Assembly: GCF_003590095.1 (NCBI RefSeq)
Contig: NC_039500.1
Location: 806,001-870,000 of the forward strand
From: Trichoplusia ni
Lineage: Eukaryota > Arthropoda > Insecta > Lepidoptera > Noctuidae
Reading direction: 5' to 3'
Length of the DNA: 64,000 nucleotides
Both the position numbers and the translations under genes were made by a program. Of this stretch, positions 11,863 to 23,243 are shown one piece after another; position 1 is the stretch's first letter, and each line of letters opens with the position of its first letter. The notes beneath the pieces are model-generated. The model had not been told where the DNA came from and did no database searches. It saw only the letters and a list, made by a program, of their open reading frames with translations.

Positions 11863-12659
11863 TCATATATAAGGTAAACATACTCCAGTTAAAGCAAGAA
11901 CTAGATAAGTACATTATCTGTGGAACGAATTCATAATTCGCTTTGCCATTGTCGGTGTAAGACATAGGGTCGCCATCTTAGATGTATTTATAAGATTTCG
12001 TATTTATTTTTGTTTTGTCTTGAAGTTTATTCTAAGAGTGAATTTAGCTTCTGTTTTGTGATTTGTGTTGGTAAAGCCATGGTTTCCTACTTCCGAAGTA
12101 AAATTGTTGTTTGTTTCTATATAATTTATGAAATTTTGATTTTTAAATGATGAACTGATTTGATCTGGATTCTGTTTTTTGTAATCCGTTCTTATTTATA
12201 TGATTAGCACGAGGAGAATATTTGTAATAACTTGGTTACTAATGACTAATGACCTTCACCAATTGAACGGCGAAGAGTAATTTGGAATTGCTTAGTTTTT
12301 AACTATCAAAAATGTCAATGTAATAAAAAGGTAGCTCCACATTTTTTTTATCTAAAATAAATATTAAAGACGAATGCTAGCCGGTATCTGTCCCACTGTA
12401 GACATACATAGGTTTCTTCCTATATACTACCTAGTCAAAAACTTTGTACATCACACTCCTTGAGGGTTTTCAGTTCAGAATAACTTGAAATCCAGGTTTA
12501 CTCACGATGTGATTCTTACTTCTGTATGTTAGAGTTTACTCCGATTTTTTTTCATAATTATATCTTCGCTACAATTTTTGTCTGCATTTTGCATTGAAAC
12601 TTGCATACTCGTGCTCAATCATAGACGTCCTTTAATATTTACTAAATAAATTATGTTAA
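11863..12659. other. Unassigned stretch
   Basis: No feature recognised. Confidence 0.45.
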
Positions 12660-12860
12660 AGTTGTCATGGCAACCCTACTTTGAAAGCGCGGTGGGCGGG
12701 ACAAACTCATCTTCGAGAATTTTAATTAATTCGAGGTTTTCTCTTTAGTGCAATATTCTGTCCGCGGTATCTCGTTAATTCTCCTAAATATTACGTCTGT
12801 TAAAGCGTTGATTAGTTGCGTCAAGTGAAGAGTTGTGCGATTTAATTAGGAGAATGTGTT
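12660..12860. promoter_or_regulatory. Candidate conserved non-coding island
   Basis: This is a unique, GC-richer segment starting 'gaaagcgcggtgggcggga', with several TAATTA/TTAATT homeodomain-type cores (12721-12729, 12776, 12843). A 10-bp inverted repeat, attctcctaa (12778-12787) and ttaggagaat (12846-12855), frames its right half. It matches no repeat family here. A regulatory role is inference only. Confidence 0.25.
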
Positions 12861-12949
12861 TCTGGGATGGCAAGGAGGTGTTTTTGACATATGGGAGTTT
12901 TTGAAGGTTTTTTTTCTTCTCTGAAGCTGGCCACTTGCTTATGAAAGAG

Positions 12950-13005
12950 GCAAGTGGATTAAAGTCGGAAGAACTTTGCCCAAAAGTGGGACATTCCCAA
13001 ATTGG
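12950..13005 (-). repeat. Repeat G fragment, inverted
   Basis: The stretch 'gaactttgcccaaaagtggg' is the reverse complement of the repeat G signature (cccactgctgggcaaag) with a few changes. Confidence 0.45.
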
Positions 13006-13719
13006 CTAAGAGTACGTTATTCGATTTGTTTTTTTCCATTTAGCTACCTAAACTAATTCCTTTAAATCTGTGACTCAAGGTGTATATTAAAATATCCCTA
13101 GTTTGTTGTTTTTATCAAAGCGAAATGGCCAATATTAATAAAATCGGACGAGATCGAAATAAAATAAATATCAGTCCACATTTATAAAGTCAATCAACTC
13201 AAAATGAATGTCAAAAGTGACCTTCAATTTTAAAATACATCTTTTTTGTTCATTTTCACATTTGTCGAGATATGTGGGTTACTGGCCTAATTATGATTAT
13301 TAGTATTACACGAATGCAGTCTCCTCAAAACATACAAACAGCAATATTTTACAGATTTTTATTGTTATTAGATAAAATAAAAACAGAGTCGTAAACCAAA
13401 GTAACATTAAACGGATATATGTATACGCGGTGGTTGTACCACGATCTCTTAAAGCAGGTGAATTGTCGATGTGGGAGTGAAAAGACGCATTACGTTGAAG
13501 CATGCTATCTTCTTCTCATAATAACTACAACCAAGGTTGATTTTTTTAAGGATTCTGGGTAGGTGGGCTTGGTCTTTTCGCGACTTCTAATTGGGATGCA
13601 TCTTATCGTCGATTGCAATCCGTTCTGCTCAATGCGTGGGTTCCGTGCGTCATGATAGTTAGTGTTTTTTTTAAACTTAAGGACATTAGCCCGTGCGACA
13701 GTTTTCGTAATGGTATTTA
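13006..13719. other. Unassigned stretch
   Basis: Two adjacent short minus-strand frames (65 and 77 codons, 13306-13738) have no recognisable domain; I do not call them genes. Confidence 0.4.
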
Positions 13720-13872
13720 TTCCCACGTTGTTATACACTCACTTTTCTTATTTGTTTGTTTGCTTATCGTTCCGGTTAGATTTTGAGGCACTTTCCGATA
13801 AGCTAGCAGGCTGAAATTTACAGGGTAGCTTCAAACTCGATGAGAATGCAATTTACATCTATAATAACGGCT
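13720..13872 (+). repeat. Repeat E, copy 2
   Basis: Same block order as 284-480: 'ttatacactcac', 'tttgtttgtttg', 'cgataagctagcaggctg' and 'cgatgagaatgcaatttac'. It lacks the short insertion seen before 'cgataagc' in copy 1. Confidence 0.7.
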
Positions 13873-14520
13873 ACAAAGGGTTTTTTTTTAAATGAAGTGA
13901 TGTTACTTTAAGAATTTTAATTGTAATTACAGATAAGATTCCAATTTTTGTTGGAAGATTTCTTTGGAATTAAATTGCATTTAAAATGATTTTGATTGTC
14001 ATATCATATGTTTATTTGTAAATATGTGATATTATTTGTTGTAAATACCGATTGGGTAATAAACTTATTGTATTAATTATAAATAAAATAATTACATACT
14101 TAAAACCATTATATACAAGTCAAAAAGTTTGAAACTCAGTCATGGTTCGTAATAAATTATGAATATTTGATAATAATTAATAATTCGATATTAATTATCA
14201 TTTAAAATACAGTTATACGAATATTATAATGGAATGTTAATGTATTCCGCAACTGTTGCTTGCATGGTATGCTTTAAAAAGTTGTCAATAAATTAATGAT
14301 TTTAATTAATACTGCTTCTGTTTGCTCATTAATATTGAATATCGTAAGACAGATGATAATTTATTGTATTCTTCATAGTATGTTATTATATCTATTGACG
14401 GACAAAAAAATATAATTTTACCTGAAATTGACAACCTATACAGATCACCTTAAATTTTCTTACCTACAAAATATGTCAACGTGTTAGCTTTCCTTTAAAA
14501 CAAAAACAACTCCCTGACTT
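13873..14520. other. Very AT-rich unassigned stretch
   Basis: The part at 14140-14230 is dominated by AATAATTAATAATT-type sequence and is low complexity. Confidence 0.45.
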
Positions 14521-14750
14521 ATAGGCTTGCTAAAGGTCACCACGACAGACAGACCTGTCGCGGATTTGATCCCCGTAAAGGACAAGTTTTGAGTGATTCA
14601 TGAATGTTTGTTCCATGTCCTGATGTCTTTGTGCATGTGACTTAAATATTTGTGAAAACCCCGCGACACTAGAATTATATTCCTTAGTATGAGAGCCGGC
14701 CAGCTATGAAAAGGCTAGGCCAATTAGGAGAGCCGTTTTTTACAAAAAAA
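14521..14750 (+). mobile_element. SINE-B copy, drifted
   Basis: The body keeps the family order: 'aaaggtcaccacgacag', a B-box region 'tcgcggatttgatccccg', 'ctgatgtctttgtgcatgtg', 'acttaaatatttgtgaaaac' and 'gcgacactagaattatattc'. The A box is barely visible. The end carries a tail-like 'agagccgttttttac'. Confidence 0.75.
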
Positions 14751-15253
14751 AAGGTTAACCAAGTTTCAGTGCACTACGTTGTCAAAGCAAGACGCTGTTT
14801 ATTGCAAAAGTAGTGTATTGTGCTATCTTTTTTTCACATAGGCCTTTAGAAAAACATTTTTGTCGATCTACATTTCTTTAAAACATTATTTACATTGAAA
14901 GGATGTAAAATATATGAATAAAAATACAGTTTGGTTGAACTTGATACTTTATCTTAAGATTGATGAGTATGATAAAGTTGGGAAGACAGTCGCAGTATTT
15001 AATCTGACAATGAGTACAGTCACGGAGAAAAGAGATACAATCTCTTCACTTAATATAATTATTATTGTAAGCATTTTTATTATTCTCTAGTTTTCGTAAA
15101 AAAATGGTTTATTTAACTTATAGTCGTAGAATTAGTAATAAAATTTTAACTATAATCACTTATTGGATTGACACTTAAAAATTGGGCCTTTAGAATAAAA
15201 AAAACCTTGTTGCTGACTTACTTAGGTACCCAGTATCTTCGGTCAAAGAACTG
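14751..15253. other. Unassigned AT-rich stretch
   Basis: No feature recognised. Confidence 0.45.
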
Positions 15254-15507
15254 AAAACCATCACTGATCATCATCATCGGCCTAGCCTTTCCAACCGGTT
15301 TCAGCTGAGTACCAGTGTTTTACAAGGAGCGACTGCCTATCTGACCTCCTCAACCCAGTTACCTGGGCAACACGACACCCCTTGGTTAGACTGGCTGTCA
15401 GACTTTTTCAAGCTTCTGACTACCTGTAACGACTGTCAAAGTTGTAGGAATAACAGCCGGGACCCACAATTTAACGTGCCTTCCGAAACAAAAAACCATC
15501 ACTGATC
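15254..15507 (-). mobile_element. SINE-5S, truncated, with 16-bp TSD
   Basis: The insert is flanked by perfect 16-bp direct repeats, aaaaccatcactgatc, at 15254-15269 and 15492-15507. Read on the minus strand it starts at 'tttcggaaggcacgttaaat', keeps the family body ('ctgacagccagtctaacca', 'ctgggttgaggaggtcag') and ends in a short (GAT)n run. The 5S-like head present at 61781-61869 is missing. The intact duplication marks a single, fairly recent target-primed insertion of a 5'-truncated copy. Confidence 0.85.
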
Positions 15508-15587
15508 TCTAATAAATTAAGTTGAACATTCCAAATGATACATTTTACGGAACACTTTTGACAATAACTGTACTTAGTGATATTAAT

Positions 15588-15670
15588 TCCAGGACGTTTC
15601 GGATGCCGCTTATTATGTGGGTGAGACGTAATTTATCACATTCCCACTGTGCTTGTCACCTTCAGACTTT
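15588..15670 (+). repeat. Repeat K fragment
   Basis: It contains 'ccaggacgtttcggatgccg' and 'gtgggtgagacgta'. Only the gacgtttcg core matches the copies at 7706 and 41700. Confidence 0.35.
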
Positions 15671-15730
15671 CAAAAATGACACTTAAAGTGAACTGATGAT
15701 GATATAGTAACATTCAGTAAAATTTGACTG

Positions 15731-15900
15731 TACCTACGGATAGCTGAGTGGTTAAAGTCACCACGCCAAGCCACTGAGCGCATCGTGTCGCGGGTTCCAT
15801 CCCCGCGTAAGACAAGACTTTGTGTCATCTACAACTGCTTGTTAGGAGTATCAAAGCGACACAAGGGTTGAAAAACTTAATTCGGGAGTCGTTTAAAAAG
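15731..15900 (+). mobile_element. SINE-B with intact A box
   Basis: The head 'acggaTAGCTGAGTGGTTaa' holds a near-ideal tRNA A box (15741-15753), followed about 50 nt later by B box 'gggttccatcc' (15782-15792, one change). The downstream body is shortened: the usual 'gtgtctttgtgcatgtg' section is missing, jumping to 'gcgacacaagggttg' and 'cgggagtcgtttaaaaa'. The head would be the Pol III promoter of the parent SINE RNA. Confidence 0.85.
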
Positions 15901-16520
15901 AATCCTTCAACTTTATTTTTAGATTTGTAATAATTTTCAATATCGTATTTTGAAAATTCGTGATTGTGTTACATGTATAAATGTCTCCCGTTGATAGAAA
16001 ATCCCCTCTTTCTAGAATAGAGAAAAGCTTCAGAGCTTCAGCTACTTAGCCAACATTTGTCAGTCTTTTCCGAATAGTCACGTGATTTCGTCCTGTTACA
16101 CATAATAAAATATTAAGTGTACCGAGTGACTTCAATGTTTGTGAACACAATACAATTATTAAATTCCTAAGTGTGGGGAGTCGTCGTTTTTAAAGCTGAA
16201 TAAAAAAAAATGTTTAATCGTTATCTAAATTAATGTTTTTCGAAATCCCACTTGGTTAAATTGCGTGATATAATTTTCGAGTCCAGGTGGCCTCTTAATA
16301 TTTTATTCACTTATTCCTATTTATTAAGGCTACACATAAAATATTTTAAGGTCTAACCCAGTGAGATTTCGTGTAAAGAAACCTACACGTGGAGGGTTAA
16401 CAAGTTATAAAATATTTATAACTAGATCTCATATTCTACAATAAATATTTATTAAAGTTGCTAGCAAGTATCAAGATTAATATCGCTCGTACACCTACAA
16501 GCTATCTTAGACGATGCCTG
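15901..16520. other. Unassigned stretch
   Basis: No feature recognised. Confidence 0.45.
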
Positions 16521-16636
16521 TACTATGAAATCTTGCAACACAACTGCAGCTAACGTGTGAGCGAGATAGCTTACACTGCGCATATCTGCGTCTCTTTTTT
16601 ACACTAAGAGCTGTCTTGGCTTAACGTTTCATAGTA
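16521..16636. repeat. Short inverted-repeat element, MITE-like
   Basis: The ends are tactatgaaa (16521-16530) and tttcatagta (16627-16636), perfect 10-bp inverted repeats around a 96-bp GC-richer core. No clear target duplication is seen. It may be a small DNA element or a chance pair. Confidence 0.35.
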
Positions 16637-18099
16637 GAAGTTCTGAAGGGTACACAAACTGGAAAAATGGGATTGTGCTAATTTACATGCTGTTTGCATA
16701 CTTCGAAGTATTATGATTTATTATAGCGTCAAGTTCCTTTATATTTTAAATTTATGAAGTTCACCTTTTGTTTGTATAAATTTGATCCTTAAAGTTGTAT
16801 GCATTTAAATTGTGTAGTATAAAGTTTGGTTAGTAGCACTTACCTGCTTTTATGATTTTATAGAATATGGGTTATTTTAGTAAGACCATGCGCTTAGTAT
16901 AATATTTTATTTTGCTGTTCTAAAAGCGACTGGCGTGTTGTTCTAAATTTTGTTTTTTATCTTTAGTATTGTCACAATTTTGTGTACTATGTGAAAAGTG
17001 TGTGATATGTACCAAAGCTGTAATTTCATAAAATTCTACCTATGTTATTAGAATTTTAATTGCAAATCAAAGATCTGTGAACTTGTAAACTCTGTTATCA
17101 TGTTTTTTGTTTAAAAGATTAAAACCAATGGAGTTTCTTGCCGTTTCTTCTCTATGAGAATTACATTTTGGAACATCGCACTTAGAGTACCTAGATGTTT
17201 TATTAAACCTACCTTAAGCTCCTGTTTAGGTACGTCTACTAGAAGAAAAAAAACTTTCAAAATTTAGAATTTGGAAACGCTGGTGATCAATGCTCGCTCT
17301 ATCTCTGTATGAAAGGAGTCCTTTGTCTAGTTTTCTCAGTGTCACACTACAAGACAAGACCTACTTTGCTCATTTTAAAAACTTAATAAACTATCTTTTT
17401 ATATTTTAATGTCTTCTTCGCAGTTTTTGCTGGCGCAGCGCTGAATTAATTTAGTAGTTTTTCATCACCCGCAGCGGTAATACGTAGGAGTATCTAGCAA
17501 AAGCAAAGTTATAACAAAATTTGCACCATTATTTCTATTATATTGTGTTTTTAATATTATATTTTAATGCTGTTTTATAGTTATTTTTAAATTAGTACTT
17601 TTTTTTTGTAGTTTTTATCTAATAGGTAGGTACGAGAATTTTTAGACCAATTGTATTTTGAAGTAACCTAACGAACAACTGCTTTTTGTTTCAATAAATT
17701 CAAAAATATAGAATATAAAACAAAAAGTACAACTATATGTTGTTCTTTTGTACAACCAAAATATATACAATCTTATCCAGTGAAATATCCTCTCAAAAAA
17801 AATCTCAAATTTGTTTTTCTAGACTAACTGTACAATTTATTTGACAATAATCGCTTTATCTACAAGACTCTGTAAAACACGTAAACCCGTAGTATCCTTA
17901 CGTTCTTACATCGCTGAACAAAATTTACATTTAACGTCTCATAACATTGTTGTAAACGGGTACTAACTATTAATTTCTGCTTACGACACTAACCGAAGCG
18001 TGAAAATACTCATCCGACCTTCTAATTATAGAATTGCGTTAGAATTCACCTGAACAGCTGCCAAGTTCATCGACATCACGATTTTGTTGCACTCGCAAC
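16637..18099. other. Unassigned AT-rich stretch
   Basis: No gene or repeat recognised in about 1.5 kb. Confidence 0.45.
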
Positions 18100-18310
18100 G
18101 ATAGTCATTTATTTCAATAGCTTTGCACCAAGCAGAATGCATGGTTTGATGTATGTACATGAATGATTGGTCTTTTTCTTTTCGTATGGTTGATGTCAAT
18201 GTTTTAACCACCCATAGAACTGGTATAGGCTTTAAGAGGTTTTGAAAAATTTTACGTGTGCTGGGTTCCTCAAGGTGTTCTCCCTCGCCAGTTTTTGTTT
18301 AATAGTTCTG
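18100..18310 (+). pseudogene. Reverse-transcriptase relic (LINE)
   Basis: At 18258-18296 one frame reads WVPQGVLPRQFLFN, close to the non-LTR RT block (A/G)GVPQGSxLSPxLFN with a lost Ser codon and a one-base shift afterwards. About 140 nt upstream (about 18112-18145) the DNA resembles a decayed KAFD-VWH region, which in Jockey-type RTs lies roughly 55 codons before GVPQG. Frames are broken throughout and no catalytic FADD block is visible. Assignment to a LINE is inference from these two motifs. Confidence 0.4.
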
Positions 18311-18825
18311 AAAATTATTAATTAATACGCACAATGCACATACATTTTAAAAGACATACGTGTAAGTGTCATCATTTGAACCTACGACATTTGAATAAAC
18401 AGTCCAGCGGCATCCTAACATAGGCTGTAATAACAAGTAGAAAAAGTTATTTACAAAATCGGATGAAACAAAAAAATCATTTGTAATGTTGGTCACAATC
18501 AAGTCAACTCACAATATTTTTTATATTCCACGAGCAACTCAATAATTGATTGTATTTTGTAAATCTCATTGAGGGCTTTTCGTTTCAAACTACATATTTA
18601 TAGAACAGCAAAATGAAATAATGTAACCCTAATGTAACAGCGTCTTTATCTGCTTTACCTAAGGTTCATTTTACATGTGATTAACAGTACGTCCTAAGTA
18701 ATCAAGGCTGATTGCTATTCATTGACCACCATTCCTAATTAGTCAATAGATTCGAGCATTCAATGTCGTATCAATGAAACAAAAGACAGCAGGATTCTGG
18801 TTGAGGACATGCCGATGGTAAAATA
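18311..18825. other. Unassigned stretch
   Basis: No feature recognised. Confidence 0.45.
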
Positions 18826-19153
18826 TACACGGTAGCCCAGTTCATGTATCCGACGTAATATACCCCTAGGCGCGATTATTATTTTTTTATCATCAACTAA
18901 GATAATAAGTGCGAAGAAAAAGTAAACAAGAGATATCTGAAATATACTCTTAAAAATGATAAAAACGCCGCCGCCCGCGCCCCTCACCATTGTTAGAAAG
19001 CTCGGACCGCGCTCGCAACAGAGCTGTGTTTCTAAAAAACTACGAATTGCATGATAATATTGAATAAAAATTGCATTTTAAATTTATTGAAATCTAGTCA
19101 TTGGATACATGAACTGGGCTGCTTTTGTAAGACGACTAAAAAATCACGGTGTA
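18826..19153 (-). mobile_element. Fold-back element with GC-rich core, copy 1
   Basis: This copy is inverted relative to 56909-57290. The right inverted repeat is complete ('ggatacatgaactgggctgc' through 'gactaaaaaatcacggtgta'). The left one has lost about 30 bp, reading 'tacacggtagcccagttcat'. TA dinucleotides border both ends. The core at about 18963-19032 is strongly GC-rich ('gccgccgcccgcgcccctca', 'cggaccgcgctcgcaac'), in contrast to AT-rich arms. A 76-codon minus-strand frame crosses it, but copy 2 has stops in it, so it is unlikely to be a gene. Confidence 0.75.
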
Positions 19154-19883
19154 TAGGTATTTAGTCTCGAATGCTGTATGACATGTGTTTGTCAAAATAC
19201 ATCTTAGAATATCATTATTTGTTTATCATCCTTTATGATAATTAGAATATTATAATTTAAATATTATCCATTATGATGGTATATGGTGTTTCGGTGGAGC
19301 CTTATCATGTTATAGGTGTTCATTTCTTTAAAATAACTCTTGAAATACGATATTTTTTTATTCTCCCATATAACTTTTCTATCATCATTTTGTTTTGCTT
19401 ATAGATCGGTTATTCGAAGAAGGTTGTCGTCAATATAAATAATTTTATTCTTAGATTTAAAAATTGGGGCTTCTACGCACGTTGCCTAATTAGACAGTTT
19501 TATAAAATTGATTGCAATCCACTGATTCGTTAATATAGAACCACAAAATTGCCAAAAAAATTGAGTACGAATTTCATACAAAAAACCCAGTTTCAGATTC
19601 ATAATCCAGCCGCTTTAAAAGCGAAGACAAACACAAAAAGCAAACAGGAAACATCCCTTACATCCACAGCAAATAAATCCAGCGCTAGACTAGCAACTTT
19701 AAATTCATTTCATTTCAAGAGCTTTTTAATTAATGTACCTACGGTTTGAATATGACACAATTGCATACAACCTTTTATCCCGCCTTTTCCCGCTCTATTC
19801 AATGGGATCTCTCATGATTTTCATAAAATATGCGCTACCACGGGAGAGGTCTTAGCGAAGAAATGCTCCAGTAATTAAAATAG
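19154..19883. other. Unassigned stretch
   Basis: It contains a 66-codon Lys/Ser/Thr-rich plus-strand frame (19549-19749) with no recognisable domain. Confidence 0.4.
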
Positions 19884-19942
19884 TGGGAAGGAGGAATGTG
19901 GACCGAAGAGGAACGGAGAGGACTGGAGAGGGGAGGAGAGGG
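19884..19942 (+). repeat. Purine-rich (GGA) tract
   Basis: The plus strand is almost all G and A ('ggagaggactggagaggg', 'gaggagaggg'), a simple-sequence tract. Confidence 0.6.
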
Positions 19943-20354
19943 TTAATAACGGAGTGTATAACGTATTACAATGCTATTGTAGATGCTCAGTCGGTTTTGT
20001 TTAATATCTTTTTTAAATATATGGTATTGTATTTGAACGGTCTCGTTTTTCTTTTTATGAGTTCGTTCTTTTCTATATTCGTTTGTTTTATGCAACTTTA
20101 CGTTTTGTATTTTTATTTTTAGATCAAACTGTGGAATGGATACTTATTAATAGCGGAAAATGTTTGTACGTTTGTTTTAGTAACAACGTAATTTTAAAAA
20201 CGAATAACATTAGTGAATATAGAATATCGAAAGCCGTTGCGTATCCCATCAATTAAAATTTTAATTAGAGTCCCTGTAAAAAATTCAAGCGAAAAAAACA
20301 ACCTTTTTGTGAAAACGAACATGATAAAAAAGGTAATTAATATTTAACACAGCA

Positions 20355-20600
20355 ATAATATAAATAAATAAATAATAAATAAATGCGGACAACATCACAT
20401 ACATTGTTCTGAACCCAAAGTAAGTTGCTAAAGCACTTGTGTTATGGAGTTCAGACACAACGAAGGTACCACAAACACCCAGACCCGAGACAATGTAGAA
20501 ATGTGAATTTTTACATCGACCCTACCGGGGATCGAACCCGGGACCTCAGAGCTAGCGACACCTTGAAACCGGTGCGTACGCCACTCGACCACGGAGGTCG
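20355..20600 (-). mobile_element. SINE-A, well preserved
   Basis: On the minus strand it begins 'cgacctccgtggtcgagtgg' (A box TGGTCGAGTGG) and carries B box GGGTTCGATCCCC. The body includes 'acattgtctcgggtctgggt', 'gtttgtggtaccttcgttgt' and 'gcaacttactttgggttcag', and the tail is (AATA)n at 20356-20383. It is the least decayed of the three copies. An 'atatttaa' octamer occurs on both sides but not directly abutting. Confidence 0.88.
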
Positions 20601-20764
20601 TCAAATGATATTTAAATAGACAATACGGAGACAAGAGCGTAAACAACTGTTCAACGAGAAGACTGACGAAAATTCTAATTCGATTTACACAAAACTGGTA
20701 CAATTTCTCTACGATAGAGCAAAAAGAAAACACAATCAATGTACCTGGGATGAAAGCGACTGGT

Positions 20765-20880
20765 TGCACTGCGGGTCCAATTTTCAGCCATTGCCATCAA
20801 TTTCCGCACAGACCCCCGAGGTTCGAACTCCGGACCTAACGAGAACACGACGATTTTCATTCACTGTACCTACTCGTACA
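20765..20880 (-). mobile_element. Possible tRNA-headed SINE fragment
   Basis: The minus strand carries a B-box-like 'ggagttcgaacctcggggg' with 'taggtacagtgaatgaaa' about 40 nt before it as a possible A box. No second copy in the window supports it. Confidence 0.35.
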
Positions 20881-21394
20881 ATTCCAGATGACTTTTCATT
20901 TCATTTTTACTTTTAAAGGCTTTTTGCGTTCGCTTTAATAGTTCCTGTGATTTCATTTTACGTTGGATGGGGATTGTTAAATCGTGTTTTGTTTTTGCAT
21001 TTACGTCGGCTTGCATAAACAAATTATTGGGACTAAATGTTTTTACGGATAAATGAAAATTCCTCTTTTTATTTCATATACAACATATAACATAGTAAGC
21101 CTTTTAAAATAAAAAAAAAGTAGAATAAAAAAAGTTTTCAAAATGTACATTTATTTATTAGAGCTAAATATTACTTGCTACGTGTCTGAAATTCTCTTAC
21201 GGTTTTATCTGTTGAAACTATTTCTAGCTACATAAGATATTAACAAGGAAATCAGTGTTAAATAGAGTAGAACTATTAAAAATGCATTGGAAAGTGGTAT
21301 CATACCGATATGATGTCACTATAAGACAAAATAAACGCTACACGTGAACCGAGAGTCAGATATTTATCCGGTGACTAACTAGAACTTTTATCAT
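20881..21394. other. Unassigned stretch
   Basis: No feature recognised. Confidence 0.45.
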
Positions 21395-21662
21395 GATATT
21401 GGTCTAGTGGTTAGTGACCCTGACTGCTATACCGGAGGTCGTGGGTTCGATTCCCACCCAGGACATATGTTTGTGTGATGAGCACGATCATTTGTTCTGT
21501 CTGGGTGTGATTAATCTATATTATGTATGTATTTAGAAATATATAAGTATGTTTATCAGTTGTCTAGTACTCATAATACAAGCTCTGCTTAGTTTGAGAC
21601 TAGATGGCGTTGTGTGAAAGTTGTGGAATATTATATTATATTTTATTATATTATATATTAAA
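21395..21662 (+). mobile_element. SINE-D, tRNA-derived (Glu/Asp-like head)
   Basis: The head has a perfect A box 'TGGTCTAGTGGTTAG' type sequence (21400-21413) and a perfect B box GGGTTCGATTCCC (21443-21455). The ends do not pair as a tRNA acceptor stem, so it is not a functional tRNA gene. The body runs 'agtatgtttatcagttgtct', 'tacaagctctgcttagtttg' and 'actagatggcgttgtg', and ends in an ATATT-rich tail. The head would serve as the Pol III promoter. Single copy in this window. Confidence 0.85.
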
Positions 21663-22124
21663 TTCTAGGATGTCAACGTTGTCGAAGCGAGACAAAGGTA
21701 TTGATATAGAGCGCTGTCTCCTTTCAACTGGCGTTTGTTTTGTTTTAAGGTGTCAAGTACAGAGTCTGTTTATATTAATGTGAATGTATGGAGAGTGTGT
21801 CATAGAATACAATGTGTATGAAATGCTGTTTTCTTGTATGTAAACTGTTACTTTATAAAGTCTAGGTTCAGTCACCAGGTTGTACATCAAACGTATGAAA
21901 TAAGTGAAAGTAAAGAACTACCGATAAACTATCGATGAATTCAGATTTATTTTATGTTTTCCTTAAAAACGACCACCGACTTAAGAAATTCTATCCTCGT
22001 GGGTTTCACAAATATTATTATTTTTAACGAAAACAAAAAAAAATCTAATATTTATACGATCTAAGCATGTTACTCAGAAGCCTAATTAAAACAAATTAAT
22101 AATTAATCCATATTTAAATCTATA
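21663..22124. other. Unassigned, possibly repeat-derived
   Basis: The part at 21855-21900 ('caccaggttgtacatcaaac') resembles 7440-7475 ('caccagattgtacatcaact'), hinting at a shared repeat tail. Otherwise nothing recognised. Confidence 0.4.
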
Positions 22125-22379
22125 TCTATACTAATATATAAAGCTGAAGAGTTTGTTTGTTTGTTTGAACGCGCTAATCTCAGGAACTACTGGTCCTAAT
22201 TGAAAAAATATATTTGTGTTGAATAGACCATTCATCGAAGAAGGCTTTAGGCTATAAACCATCATCGATGGGACTAATAGGAACGAACATACAAAGGAAA
22301 ATGTGAAAAAAAACAGGGCAGGTATAAATCATAACTTATATCTTCTACCCTCGGGGACGAAGTCGCGGGCAACAGCTAG
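22125..22379 (+). mobile_element. Helitron-1 copy
   Basis: 255 bp, from A|TC (tctatactaatatataaagc) to CTAG|T. The family blocks 'tctcaggaactactggtcc', 'gaatagaccattcatcgaag' and 'gacgaagtcgcgggcaac' are clear. The terminal stem is weaker than at 11831 because the left arm reads accctcgggg. Insertion is between A and T, as expected for Helitrons. Confidence 0.9.
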
Positions 22380-22733
22380 TACGTAGATATTTGCTTCGAG
22401 TGCATAATTATATGAGCATGAGAACGCTTAGTTTATCCATTTGAGTTAGCAATAAACGTAATTATGCGAGGTCAATTCATTTGAACTTAATACATGAAGC
22501 ATAGAATTGAGTAATCATTTGGTATATAATTAGCATGCAATTTAAATCGTTTTTTTATTCTTGTTACCGTCTCATTTGATACCAACTCGTAATTAAATAT
22601 ACCTAGATATGTATTTTTAATGTTTCAATAACAGAAATATTCTAATATAAAACACGCTCGAGGAACTTTCTATTGAAATCTCTTTACTGAATATACGATT
22701 GTAACTCGAATCTTTTCACCACTTCTTTTTACA
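22380..22733. other. Unassigned stretch
   Basis: No feature recognised. Confidence 0.45.
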
Positions 22734-22947
22734 CGACCTCCGTGGTCGAGTGGCATACGCACCGGATTCAAGGTGTCGCTAGCTCTGAGGTCCTGGGTTC
22801 GATCCCCAGTCGGGTCAATGTAAAAATTGTCATTTCTACATTGTCTCGGGTCTGGGTGTTTGTGGTACTTTCGTTGTATCTGAATTCCATAACACAAGTG
22901 CTTTAGCAACTTACTTTGGGTTAAGAATAATGTATGTGATGTTGTCT
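22734..22947 (+). mobile_element. SINE-A copy
   Basis: A box TGGTCGAGTGG lies at 22743-22753 and B box GGTTCGATCC at 22796-22805, the normal tRNA spacing. The body matches the copy at 20355-20600 almost base for base, up to 'acaatgtatgtgatgttgtc'-type sequence near 22945. The AATA tail is missing, so the 3' end is clipped. Confidence 0.88.
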
Positions 22948-23099
22948 TTTAAATATATCCGTTTTTTTAAATCAAATGATTTCAGTAGAATTTTCTTATT
23001 ATTCTTCGAATAACAGTAAAATTACAAATTACAAAATTATTAAAACATAACAATGTCAACAAGAACGAAAACAATACGAAACAATGCCGACAGTCCAGT

Positions 23100-23241
23100 C
23101 ATGTAGTCACTCCAAACTAACTTACACCACGCGTCGCAGGTTCGATCTCTGTCGATGACAAGCATTAGGAATCCATAAACGCCTGTTTTAAGTCTTGAGT
23201 GACTTTGTGCATGTGACTTGACTGTTTGTAAAACTGACCGG
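23100..23241 (+). mobile_element. SINE-B fragment abutting SINE-5S
   Basis: It contains B box 'aggttcgatct' (23138-23148), 'gagtgactttgtgcatgtga' and 'cttgactgtttgtaaaac'. It stops where the SINE-5S copy at 23244 begins, without its own 3' end, so the 5S-SINE probably inserted into it or replaced its end. Confidence 0.7.
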
Positions 23242-23243
23242 CA

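Noticed and set aside
18760..18990. 76-codon minus-strand frame starting MVRGAGGG
   Set aside because: It crosses the fold-back element; the homologous stretch at 56909-57290 has a stop after about 20 codons, so the frame is not maintained.
21395..21467. A functional tRNA gene
   Set aside because: A and B boxes are perfect, but the 5' and 3' ends do not pair into an acceptor stem and a SINE body follows.
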